5,282 bases of DNA from Spirochaetaceae bacterium (GTDB taxonomy: Bacteria; Spirochaetota; Spirochaetia; Treponematales; Breznakiellaceae): contig JAITHF010000050.1 in NCBI GenBank assembly GCA_031280115.1, positions 1 to 5,282 on the forward strand, given 5' to 3'. Below the pieces are notes generated by a model. It did not search any database. It was given only the letters and a program-made list of their open reading frames with translations, and was not told where the DNA came from. The translations under genes were made by a program, and so were the position numbers. Position 1 is the stretch's first letter, and each line of letters begins with the position of its first letter. Shown piece by piece: positions 1-5,195 of the stretch.

Positions 1-154
1 TAACTGCCCGGGCGGCGGGAGTCACCACTGGAATAATCTTGGCGACACAGGGGATAAAAACTATCAGTGCAAGAAATGTGCGACCCTCATTCATTCTGCA
101 AACCAGCCCTCGACGCTTAACTGTCCCAGCGGCGGGAGTCACCAATGGAATAAA
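1..154 (+). repeat. 117-bp-period direct repeat inside the zinc-ribbon gene
   Basis: Positions 1-37 and 118-154 match with about five substitutions, an offset of 117 bp or exactly 39 codons. The core GGCGGGAGTCACCA is identical in both. The near-identity at DNA level indicates recent duplication or gene conversion of coding modules, so the number of modules in the full gene may vary between strains. Confidence 0.75.
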
Positions 155-160
155 CTCTAA
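1..160 (+). CDS. 3' end of a zinc-ribbon-repeat protein (partial)
   Basis: This open frame enters from the left edge (first full codon at position 2) and stops at TAA 158-160, giving the last 52 residues of a longer protein. The fragment shows one complete module and the start of another: CPGGGSH (residues 2-8), CKKC (residues 23-26), then CPSGGSH (41-47) and a terminal WNKL. The cysteines recur with a 39-residue period. Cys, His and a CxxC pair per module suggest a small metal-binding (zinc-ribbon or knuckle-like) fold; that is inference from spacing. Such C-terminal repeats can mediate nucleic-acid or protein binding, but the domain that would define function lies outside the window. The start is not visible. 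Reading frame is supported by conservation of the repeat at both DNA and protein level. No gene name can be given. Confidence 0.72.
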   Translation, partial: NCPGGGSHHWNNLGDTGDKNYQCKKCATLIHSANQPSTLNCPSGGSHQWNKL

Positions 161-203
161 GGAATGGGCGGCAAGACGCGCCTTCGCGCCTCTTTGAAGA
201 GAA

Positions 204-227
204 TTTGGGGGAACCAGTTCCCCCAAA
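204..227. terminator. 10-bp perfect stem-loop, possible terminator
   Basis: The arm TTTGGGGGAA (204-213) pairs perfectly with TTCCCCCAAA (218-227) around a CCAG loop. It lies 43 bp after the stop of the zinc-ribbon gene, so it could end that transcript. Because the arms begin with TTT and end with AAA, it has A/T flanks built into the stem, but no separate T-run follows on either strand. It may equally be a dispersed intergenic palindrome. Termination is an inference. Confidence 0.35.
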
Positions 228-239
228 CCCCCGCTAAAG

Positions 240-383
240 GCTTCCTGCCTCGCGCCCGTGCGCAGTCGAATTCCGCTGAGGCGCCGCATCGGGGTTGTGA
301 CTAAAATTGCGAACCCGCTCGCCGCAGGAAGCACGTGAACCCCCCGCAGGGGGTGAAACAGCCTCCGGCTGGGGGGTTGTGCT
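240..383 (+). repeat. Dispersed ~145-bp repeat, left copy (inverted to 5031-5177)
   Basis: This segment reappears on the opposite strand near the right end. The best block, 267-316, matches the reverse complement of 5101-5150 at 47 of 50 positions. A second block, 341-371, matches the reverse complement of 5046-5076 at 30 of 31, and 372-382 matches 5031-5041 exactly. The outer end (GCTTCCTGC, 240-248) also matches 5169-5177. It contains a GAATTC and a GGCGCC palindrome and an internal GGGGTTGTG that occurs twice (291-299 and 373-381). No transposase is encoded. It could be a MITE- or REP-like element. Confidence 0.88.
331..382 (+). other. Large hairpin at the gene-proximal end of the left repeat
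   Basis: GCAC (331-334) pairs with GTGC (379-382), and AACCCCCC (338-345) pairs with GGGGGGTT (371-378), leaving a 3-nt GTG bulge. Inside lies CAGCC-TCC-GGCTG (359-371), which shares one G with the outer stem. The same C-run can instead pair with the nearby G-run at 349-353 around a GCA loop, so two folds compete. The right repeat copy forms the equivalent structure. Confidence 0.6.
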
Positions 384-405
384 GATGGGCGGGGTGTGGT
401 ATGCT
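377..405 (+). promoter_or_regulatory. Candidate sigma70-type promoter for the 551 operon
   Basis: A -35-like TTGTGC (377-382) is followed after 17 bp by TATGCT (400-405). TGG immediately upstream of the latter supplies an extended -10 TGn element. The -35 matches consensus at only three of six positions, the -10 at four of six. The -35 box falls exactly at the end of the dispersed repeat. Transcription would start near 412 and give a leader of roughly 140 nt before the ATG at 551. This is a motif-based guess. Confidence 0.35.
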
Positions 406-475
406 GAAACAAAGTTTCCGCCCTGTAGGCGCGGGAACCAGCGTAAAACCGCCGCTTCCCCTAGGAGCCTTAAAA

Positions 476-520
476 ATGTTTGAAACCCCTGGGGGCGGCA
501 GGTTGAAAATCCACCTGTAA
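476..520 (+). CDS. Possible 14-aa leader ORF upstream of the PPC gene
   Basis: ATG at 476 opens a short frame encoding MFETPGGGRLKIHL and stopping at TAA 518-520. It is preceded by AGGAG (463-467) with an 8-nt gap, a good Shine-Dalgarno arrangement. The stop codon falls within the small CCTGT/ACAGG hairpin (514-528), and the ORF ends 30 nt before the next ATG, so its translation could influence the downstream gene. There is no run of a single regulatory amino acid as in classical attenuator peptides. A chance ORF is quite possible at this length. Confidence 0.22.
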   Translation: MFETPGGGRLKIHL

Positions 521-550
521 AAAACAGGGAGCGAATGAAAGGAGAAAGAT

Positions 551-2305
551 ATGTTACATCGTTCCTGCCCCTTAGCGCTGGCGGCCTTGCTGTGCGCCCC
601 GCTCGTTATGTACGCCCAGCCGGCTGTTGAAGTGGATCTCCCGAACCGGACCACCCCGGGAGATACCCCGCCGGTAACGGCGCAGGAAACCGCGCCGGCA
701 AAGGCGGAAGGCGCCGGCGCCGCGGCGCAAAGCCCGTTTGACGCTTTGAAACGGCTTGACGAGCTGCCGCCGCTTGCAAACCTGCCGGCCTTGGAACAGG
801 AGGCGGCAAACCCTCTCGCGGCGCCCCAAGCGGACACGCTGGAACAGCTTGACCGGGAAAACCAGAAACTGATACGCCAGGTCCTGCATGGGCTTGGGAA
901 CCTCCCCGCAGGCTCCCGGGTCAGGCTTAACCGGTTCCTGCTGGATTCCCTTGAAAGCCCCCTGGGGGCCTACTGGCGCAACCAGCTCTCAAGCGCCCTC
1001 TCGTCAGCGCCGGACCGGTCTTTTCTGGTGATTAACGAACCGGAGGCCCAGAGCGATTACACCCTGACAGGAGAGTTTATGCGTATCGGCCCGGTCCTCA
1101 GAATCTATACCCGCCTCACGAAACTCACTGATTCTTCCCTGGCTGCGGCATGGTATCTGGATATTCCCCTGACGCCTTTTGTCGAAAACCTCCTCCCCAG
1201 GCCCGCAGGCGCGGCGGCGCAGGCCGGAACCGGCGAGGTTCGGCCTGATTCCTATGAGCCTGACTCCCGATCGAGCCCGGTCCGCGTCCAGATTGGGGGC
1301 GCTGCCCTGTCGAGAACTATCCACCAGGGCGACGAAGACTGGTTTCGGATACAATCCGAAAGCGCCGGCACCCTTATTCTGGAAACCACCGGTTCTATGG
1401 ATACCTATATGGAACTGTACGACGGCGGCGCGGATTCGGGAAACCGGCTTACCAGCAATGACGACGGCGGGGCGAACGGGAACGCCCGCATCGAATACAT
1501 GGCGGAAGCAGGGAAGCCCTATACCGCCAAGGTCCGGGGGCTTGGAAACGAAACAGGCGCCTATGGGTTTACCGCTGCCTTTACGCCGATGCCGGTAGAC
1601 GCGGACGAGCCGAATGAGGCCAGGGAGCAGGCAACAGAAATCCAGCTTAACACAGGGCGTGAAGCGAGCTTTCATACCGCCTCTGATACGGACTGGTACA
1701 AAGCCGCCATTCCCGAAGGCGGCGGCCATCTTCTGGTGTACACCGAAGGGCGGATGGATACGAGGATAACCGTGTATAACGGAGAAGGGGCGGTTATGTT
1801 CGACGACGACGACTCGGGCACCCGCCTTAACGCCAAAATCTCGGCGCCTGTATCAGGGGGCGTCCTGTATATCAAGGTGGTTGAGCTTGACGGGCAGCGG
1901 GGGGCCTACACCTTGCATACGGCCCTGAGAGCCCCGGGGCGCATTGATCAATATGAAGATGACAATACGATTGAGAACGCCAAGCCCCTTGAAATAGGCG
2001 GGCGCCAGCAGCGCACCTTCACCACTGCCGCTGATATTGACTGGGTGAAACTGACCGTTGCCGAACGCGGCGTATACGAGATACGCGCGGTGTCTGCGGA
2101 ACGGTCTCTTGATACCTACCTTGAACTTATTGACGAACATGAAGCATATATTGCCGAGGATGACGACGGCGGGGAAAACTTTGACGCCTGCCTCAGAACA
2201 GCCCTTGAGCCCGGAGTCTATTTTATTATGGTCCGCACCCTGGACGACGACCCGCTTGACAACAACAGCTACACCCTGAGTATTGCGCCGGTGAACGCCG
2301 AATAA
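551..2305 (+). CDS. Exported protein with FlgO/CsgG-like region and three PPC-like domains
   Basis: The 584-aa product begins with a signal peptide (hydrophobic residues about 8-20, likely cleavage after YA at 21-22), so it should be exported. A Pro/Ala-rich linker (24-93) follows. Residues about 95-212 contain a segment ending in YTLTGEFMRIGPVLRIYTRL (170-189), reminiscent of FlgO/CsgG/LpoB-type envelope domains; this is a low-confidence resemblance. Three tandem beta domains of about 110 residues then carry the bacterial pre-peptidase C-terminal (PPC) signature: DEDWF 261-265, MDTYMELYD 283-291, NDDGG 303-307; DTDWY 379-383, DDDDSG 418-423; DIDW 495-498, LDTYLELID 520-528, EDDDGG 536-541. 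The acidic loops may bind calcium. PPC domains usually accompany secreted peptidases, yet no protease domain is present. The ATG is fixed by AGGAG at 540-544, six nt upstream. It is the first gene of the probable operon. Binding or structural role in the envelope is inferred. Confidence 0.9.
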   Translation: MLHRSCPLALAALLCAPLVMYAQPAVEVDLPNRTTPGDTPPVTAQETAPAKAEGAGAAAQSPFDALKRLDELPPLANLPALEQEAANPLAAPQADTLEQLDRENQKLIRQVLHGLGNLPAGSRVRLNRFLLDSLESPLGAYWRNQLSSALSSAPDRSFLVINEPEAQSDYTLTGEFMRIGPVLRIYTRLTKLTDSSLAAAWYLDIPLTPFVENLLPRPAGAAAQAGTGEVRPDSYEPDSRSSPVRVQIGGAALSRTIHQGDEDWFRIQSESAGTLILETTGSMDTYMELYDGGADSGNRLTSNDDGGANGNARIEYMAEAGKPYTAKVRGLGNETGAYGFTAAFTPMPVDADEPNEAREQATEIQLNTGREASFHTASDTDWYKAAIPEGGGHLLVYTEGRMDTRITVYNGEGAVMFDDDDSGTRLNAKISAPVSGGVLYIKVVELDGQRGAYTLHTALRAPGRIDQYEDDNTIENAKPLEIGGRQQRTFTTAADIDWVKLTVAERGVYEIRAVSAERSLDTYLELIDEHEAYIAEDDDGGENFDACLRTALEPGVYFIMVRTLDDDPLDNNSYTLSIAPVNAE

Positions 2306-2371
2306 CAGCATACCCGCTTTTTTGAATGCCCCCTGCGCTTCACAGGCGCGGCTGGCAACGGTGGTATATTT

Positions 2372-2758
2372 ATGAATGACCGCATTGTAAAAGTTATTGC
2401 CCTGCTCAAAAACCAGCGCCGGCTTCTCATGCAGGGCCTGGGCGTATTCTGCCTTTTGCTTGTGGCGCTTATCGCCATACCCCGGCTTCTTGCGTATAAA
2501 CCAAAGCTTTCTGAGGACGTTTCCCGGCCCCAGGCGCCAAACGACGCGCCGGCGCCGGTTGCTATTCCCCAAGAAGATTTTTTTTATCCTGATGAGCCGG
2601 ATTTTCTGCCGAAAGTCCTTTTGGAGCGGGAGCCCCGGGCGCGCTGGACCCCGCAGGACGCATCGCCGTTCTGGAATGACCCTGCCGGTGAAGACCTGGG
2701 AATCTGGCGGGACAGCATAGAAACGGTGATAGACGAACTCTTAGAAGGTGTTCCATGA
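2372..2758 (+). CDS. Small membrane-anchored protein of unknown function
   Basis: The 128-aa product has a basic N-terminus (R4, K7, K13, R16, R17), one hydrophobic helix at about residues 19-41, and a soluble C-terminal part that is Pro- and acid-rich. This orientation predicts a cytoplasmic N-terminus and a periplasmic tail, or an uncleaved signal anchor. The tail contains YPDEPDFLPKVLLEREPRAR (72-91), WTPQDASPFW (92-101) and WRDSIETVIDELLEGVP at the end, which looks like a conserved domain rather than random sequence, but I cannot name a family. The start has a weak GGTGG (2360-2364) seven nt upstream. It lies 66 bp after the PPC gene with no clear terminator between, and its stop overlaps the next ATG in an ATGA tetramer, implying co-transcription and translational coupling with the TPR gene. 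Confidence 0.82.
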   Translation: MNDRIVKVIALLKNQRRLLMQGLGVFCLLLVALIAIPRLLAYKPKLSEDVSRPQAPNDAPAPVAIPQEDFFYPDEPDFLPKVLLEREPRARWTPQDASPFWNDPAGEDLGIWRDSIETVIDELLEGVP

Positions 2759-4170
2759 AAGTATATTTTTCTCTTGCTCCTCATGCCGGCGGGTTTTGTT
2801 CCCGCCGGCGCCTCCCCCTCTTTGCGGCGCTGGGATTGCTGAGGTGCTTCGCCCCGTTTCCCTGCGGCGGCGGCGACCTGCAAGGCGCCCAGCCGGAAGT
2901 GGCTTTCCCCCTGCGCTCCCCTCTACAGCAGCAGGTTTCCCCGGCGCTTGTTGAGCCGGATATCCTGTCCCTGCCGGAACGCCAGAGGCCGTCGGCGCAG
3001 ATTCCGCCCCGCGCGCCCCCTGCTTTTGAGCTGGTTTCCCCGCTTGAGCCTGCGCCGGCGCTGCCGGAAGACGCGCACCGCCCGTATCCGGCGCTTCCGC
3101 CGCCGCCTGCCCCAGGGGAAACGCCGGTAACAATAATAGAAACGCCGGTACCGGAAGCGCCTGCAACAATAGCCGCACCCAAAGGCGCCGGAGCGCCGGC
3201 CTCTTCGGTTATGTCCCGCCGGCCTTCAGCGCCGGACGCGCCGGCGGCGCCTGCCCGGACCCCGCCTGCCCAAGCACGGCAGCCTCCGGCGCCCGAAGCC
3301 CGGACCCCGCCTGCCCAAGCCCGGCAGCCTGCGGCGCCGGCGGCCCAAACCCCGCCTGCACAACAGCCGCCGCCTCCGCCGCCGGCGTTCCTGGCCGCAG
3401 CCGAGGAGATTCCCGCGCCTCCCCCTGCACGGGATCTTCCCCCAGAACCTGACCTGTTCCCGCCGGCCCAGATTTCGCCGCGCATACTGGAGCCGCAAAC
3501 AGAACTCCTTTTCGGCTCAAGAACCGCCCGGGCTCTTGCAGGCGCCTCCCTTGAAATCCCCTTTCAGGGAAGCGGCTGGTCATATCTCGGGGAAAAAGCG
3601 AACCAGAAGGGCATAAGCTACCGGTCCCGGCGGAACGACCGGTGGGGGCAGACGTATATCTTTCAGGCTGAGAAGGCGGGAACCTATACCCTGGCCTTTT
3701 CCAAGCAGAACTTTATCGAAGATTACACGGTGAACGAGGAAGTTACGGTTATCGTCGCCGAGAAGCCGGCGCCTGACCCCCGGTCCGGCGGCTTTCCCCC
3801 GGCGGGACAGGGGTCAGGAGCGGCGCCTTCCCCTGAGGCGGTTCCCGCCCACCAGCCCGGCCAGGACCGCGCCCCCGCGCCTTCGGGCGGCGCGGATTAT
3901 GTGCGGGAAGCCCAAGAAGCCTACGGTTCAGGGGCGTTTCCCCGGGCCATCTCCCTTCTTGAAAAGTTCCGCGAACAGTTTCCCGAAGGCACTGACGAAG
4001 CATGGTGGCTCTACGCCCAATCCCTTGAGGCAAACAGCCCCAGCAGGGACATCCGTTCCGCCCTGGCCTACTACCGCAGGCTTCTTCAGGAATACCCCCA
4101 AAGCCCCCGGGGGAGCGAGGCCCAGCGCCGCATCGCCTATCTGGAGCGGTATTACTTTACTATCCGCTGA
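2755..4170 (+). CDS. Proline-rich envelope protein with beta domain and C-terminal TPRs
   Basis: The 471-aa product overlaps the preceding gene by 4 bp, with AGAAGG at 2743-2748 as ribosome site. The N-terminus is atypical: three arginines (17-19) precede a short hydrophobic stretch (20-36), a possible export signal or anchor. Residues about 45-245 are Pro/Ala-rich and disordered, including a 15-residue repeat (about 167-205). Residues about 250-336 form a compact beta-type domain with SGWSYLGE (273-280), YRSRRNDRWGQTYIFQAEKA (289-308) and KQNFIEDYTVNEEVTVIVAE (317-336). After a second linker (337-378), residues about 381-466 contain two helix-pair units of TPR type (AYGSGAFPRAISLLEKF and YYRRLLQEYPQSP), similar to BamD/CpoB-like periplasmic TPRs. 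A scaffolding role in the envelope, with a linker spanning the periplasm or peptidoglycan, is inferred. No enzyme motif is seen. It is the last gene of the cluster. Confidence 0.87.
   Translation: MKVYFSLAPHAGGFCSRRRLPLFAALGLLRCFAPFPCGGGDLQGAQPEVAFPLRSPLQQQVSPALVEPDILSLPERQRPSAQIPPRAPPAFELVSPLEPAPALPEDAHRPYPALPPPPAPGETPVTIIETPVPEAPATIAAPKGAGAPASSVMSRRPSAPDAPAAPARTPPAQARQPPAPEARTPPAQARQPAAPAAQTPPAQQPPPPPPAFLAAAEEIPAPPPARDLPPEPDLFPPAQISPRILEPQTELLFGSRTARALAGASLEIPFQGSGWSYLGEKANQKGISYRSRRNDRWGQTYIFQAEKAGTYTLAFSKQNFIEDYTVNEEVTVIVAEKPAPDPRSGGFPPAGQGSGAAPSPEAVPAHQPGQDRAPAPSGGADYVREAQEAYGSGAFPRAISLLEKFREQFPEGTDEAWWLYAQSLEANSPSRDIRSALAYYRRLLQEYPQSPRGSEAQRRIAYLERYYFTIR
3253..3369 (+). repeat. 45-bp tandem coding repeat in the proline-rich linker
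   Basis: Units begin at 3253, 3298 and 3343. The first two are nearly identical (each starts GCCCGGACCCCGCCTGCCCA) and the third is diverged and truncated. Each encodes a 15-residue unit related to ARTPPAQARQPPAPE. The period is a multiple of three, so copy-number change by slippage would lengthen or shorten the linker without breaking the frame. Confidence 0.8.
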
Positions 4171-4179
4171 CAGGGGCGC

Positions 4180-4998
4180 TTAGAACCACAGATAGACCTG
4201 GTGGAGGCGGGCGCAGATGAACCAAGTTCCTGTTATAAGGAGGGCGAGCGCCGGAAAAGGGGTTATCCAGGTATCGGCGCTGAAGAGCAGCGCCCTCCCG
4301 GCAAGGGCCATAGCCGCGCCCAGGGCGATGGCGCGGTATTCTTTAAGCCCCCGTGAATAGGCGGCTATGAAGAAGCTCAGAAGGGTTATGCCGGCTATGC
4401 CTATTTCCATGGTGCTGAACATGGCGGTATAGCCGCTTTTCATACAGAGGCTGGTATCCCAGACCGCGCCGTCTACCGGCACGCCCAGGGCGATGACCGC
4501 CGTAACCAGGGCAAGGATAAAGAGGATATGGCTTTGTTTCTGCGCCTTGAGCCCTGCGGCGTACACGCTGGCGGCAAACAGCGAAAACATACCGAAGTAC
4601 CGGCCAAAAAACACGATTCTGGACCCCATAACAAGGTATGCCCCGGGAAGTTCGTATTTTACCGTGAGGGCCGCGGTGATTCTGGCCCCTTCCAGCGCGA
4701 AAGAAAGGACGAAAAAGGCGATATAAAGAATTTCCGGGGACTGGGTTTTTTCAAAGCAGCGGTAGATTGCCACGGCCCCTGCAAGGGCGTAGAGCGCGGC
4801 GCTTATGATTGAGGCAAATGCCGCGTAAGGGTCAGGGGGGAAGCCGGCAAGAGTTCCTCTGGCCCGGGGGGTGGTTTCGTCAAATACCGCCGGGTACGAA
4901 GGTATAATGAGGAACGAGGCGATAACGAGGCACCCAAGCGCGGTTACGGGAATGAGGATGCCTGCCTTAAAAACGCTGTTTCTTTCTGATAGGGTCAT
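4180..4998 (-). CDS. Eight-helix integral membrane protein, unknown function
   Basis: The 272-aa product is strongly hydrophobic. Helices are predicted at about 12-33, 59-79, 89-112, 129-149, 157-174, 192-214, 223-241 and 246-264. Basic residues cluster in the loops at 80-84, 150-154 and 216-222, so the positive-inside rule places both termini in the cytoplasm. The longest exterior loops are 34-58 and 175-191 (containing GVPVDGAVWD and one Cys). There is no ABC, MFS, kinase or cyclase motif, and no soluble domain. A sensor-like or conserved spirochaetal hypothetical protein is possible, but no family is recognised. No Shine-Dalgarno is visible before the ATG, only TATAGAGT, so initiation may be near-leaderless or SD-independent. 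The gene converges on the TPR gene with 9 bp between stops and is thus not part of that operon. Confidence 0.85.
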   Translation of the reverse strand: MTLSERNSVFKAGILIPVTALGCLVIASFLIIPSYPAVFDETTPRARGTLAGFPPDPYAAFASIISAALYALAGAVAIYRCFEKTQSPEILYIAFFVLSFALEGARITAALTVKYELPGAYLVMGSRIVFFGRYFGMFSLFAASVYAAGLKAQKQSHILFILALVTAVIALGVPVDGAVWDTSLCMKSGYTAMFSTMEIGIAGITLLSFFIAAYSRGLKEYRAIALGAAMALAGRALLFSADTWITPFPALALLITGTWFICARLHQVYLWF

Positions 4999-5006
4999 AC
5001 TCTATA

Positions 5007-5036
5007 AAAATAAGCCACAAACGCCCCGCCGCACAA
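5007..5036 (-). promoter_or_regulatory. Candidate promoter of the membrane-protein gene
   Basis: On the minus strand TTGTGC (5036-5031) is followed after 18 bp by TATTTT (5012-5007). A start site about seven nt on would lie near 5000, only a few bases before the ATG at 4998, giving a near-leaderless mRNA. The -35-like hexamer is the inner edge of the right repeat copy, as in the left copy. Both boxes are weak matches. Confidence 0.28.
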
Positions 5037-5086
5037 CCCCCTGCGCAGCCGAAGGCTGTTTCACCCCCTGCGGGGGTTTCAGGTGC
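5031..5086 (-). other. Large hairpin at the gene-proximal end of the right repeat
   Basis: On the minus strand GCAC (5086-5083) pairs with GTGC (5034-5031), and AACCCCC (5078-5072) pairs with GGGGGTT (5041-5035), leaving a 4-nt bulge CTGA. The inner stem CAGCC-TTC-GGCTG (5058-5046) is kept. Compared with the left copy, both the C-run and the G-run are one base shorter, so pairing is retained. Confidence 0.6.
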
Positions 5087-5177
5087 TTCTCGCGGTGAGA
5101 GGGTTCGCACGTTTAGTCACAACCCCGAAGCGGCGCCTCAGCGGAATTCGCAGTCGTATGGGCGCAGCGCAGGAAGC
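5031..5177 (-). repeat. Dispersed ~145-bp repeat, right copy (inverted to 240-383)
   Basis: This is the partner of the left copy, in opposite orientation. It is oriented on the minus strand so that its hairpin end faces the ATG of the membrane-protein gene 33 bp away. It differs from the left copy mainly in the first ~25 bases, in 5077-5100, and by an extra CGCA after the CAGCC-TTC-GGCTG stem. Low-level divergence between the two copies suggests they are established family members rather than a fresh duplication. Confidence 0.88.
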
Positions 5178-5195
5178 ATTAGTGGGTGGTTTGGA

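Larger units (their letters stand above)
161..550. other. 390-bp structured intergenic region
   Basis: No convincing long gene is present between the zinc-ribbon gene stop and the ATG at 551. The stretch holds small hairpins at 178-189 (GCGC arms) and 190-201 (CTCTT/AAGAG), a 10-bp stem at 204-227, the left copy of the long dispersed repeat (240-383) with its terminal hairpin, a candidate promoter (377-405), a possible leader ORF (476-520), and a 5-bp CCTGT/ACAGG stem with an A5 loop (514-528) just before the Shine-Dalgarno of the next gene. The leftward open frame crossing this region is treated as a shadow. Confidence 0.7.

Noticed and set aside
385..483. Rightward 32-aa ORF from ATG 385
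   Set aside because: No SD, basic low-information peptide, and its start overlaps the candidate promoter.
551..620. Lipoprotein signal in the PPC protein (Cys15)
   Set aside because: The residues before Cys15 (ALL) do not fit a lipobox with a small residue at -1, and the hydrophobic core continues past it; a signal peptidase I site near residue 22 fits better.
301..837. Leftward 178-aa open frame
   Set aside because: It spans the repeat, the promoter region and the start of the PPC gene; its product is low-complexity and its C-terminus (CFTPCGG type) is simply the translated repeat. It is a shadow.
1004..1729. Leftward 241-aa open frame
   Set aside because: It lies wholly antisense to the PPC gene, which has clear domains and a strong SD; long antisense frames are expected at high GC.
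2362..2370. Extended -10-like TGGTATATT just before the second gene
   Set aside because: A start site from it would fall after the ATG at 2372, and no -35 is seen; it more likely is just the A/T-rich initiation region.
2306..2371. Terminator between the PPC gene and the next gene
   Set aside because: There is a T-run (2321-2326) but no stem before it, and only 4-bp GCGC pairing later; not convincing.
1853..2572. Leftward 239-aa open frame over the first intergenic gap of the cluster
   Set aside because: Antisense to two supported genes, no recognisable domain, no SD; composition typical of a shadow frame.
2781..3485. Leftward 234-aa Gly/Ala-rich open frame
   Set aside because: It is the complement of the proline-rich coding stretch (Pro codons read back as Gly), which produces open but meaningless frames.
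4871..5098. Rightward 75-aa open frame
   Set aside because: Antisense to the membrane gene, and its end (GCFTPCGGF) is again translated repeat sequence, so the shared peptide with the left ORF is not evidence of a protein family.
240..5177. Composite transposon
   Set aside because: Inverted ends bracket the genes, but no transposase, no target-site duplication that I could find, and the genes look like ordinary chromosomal envelope genes.
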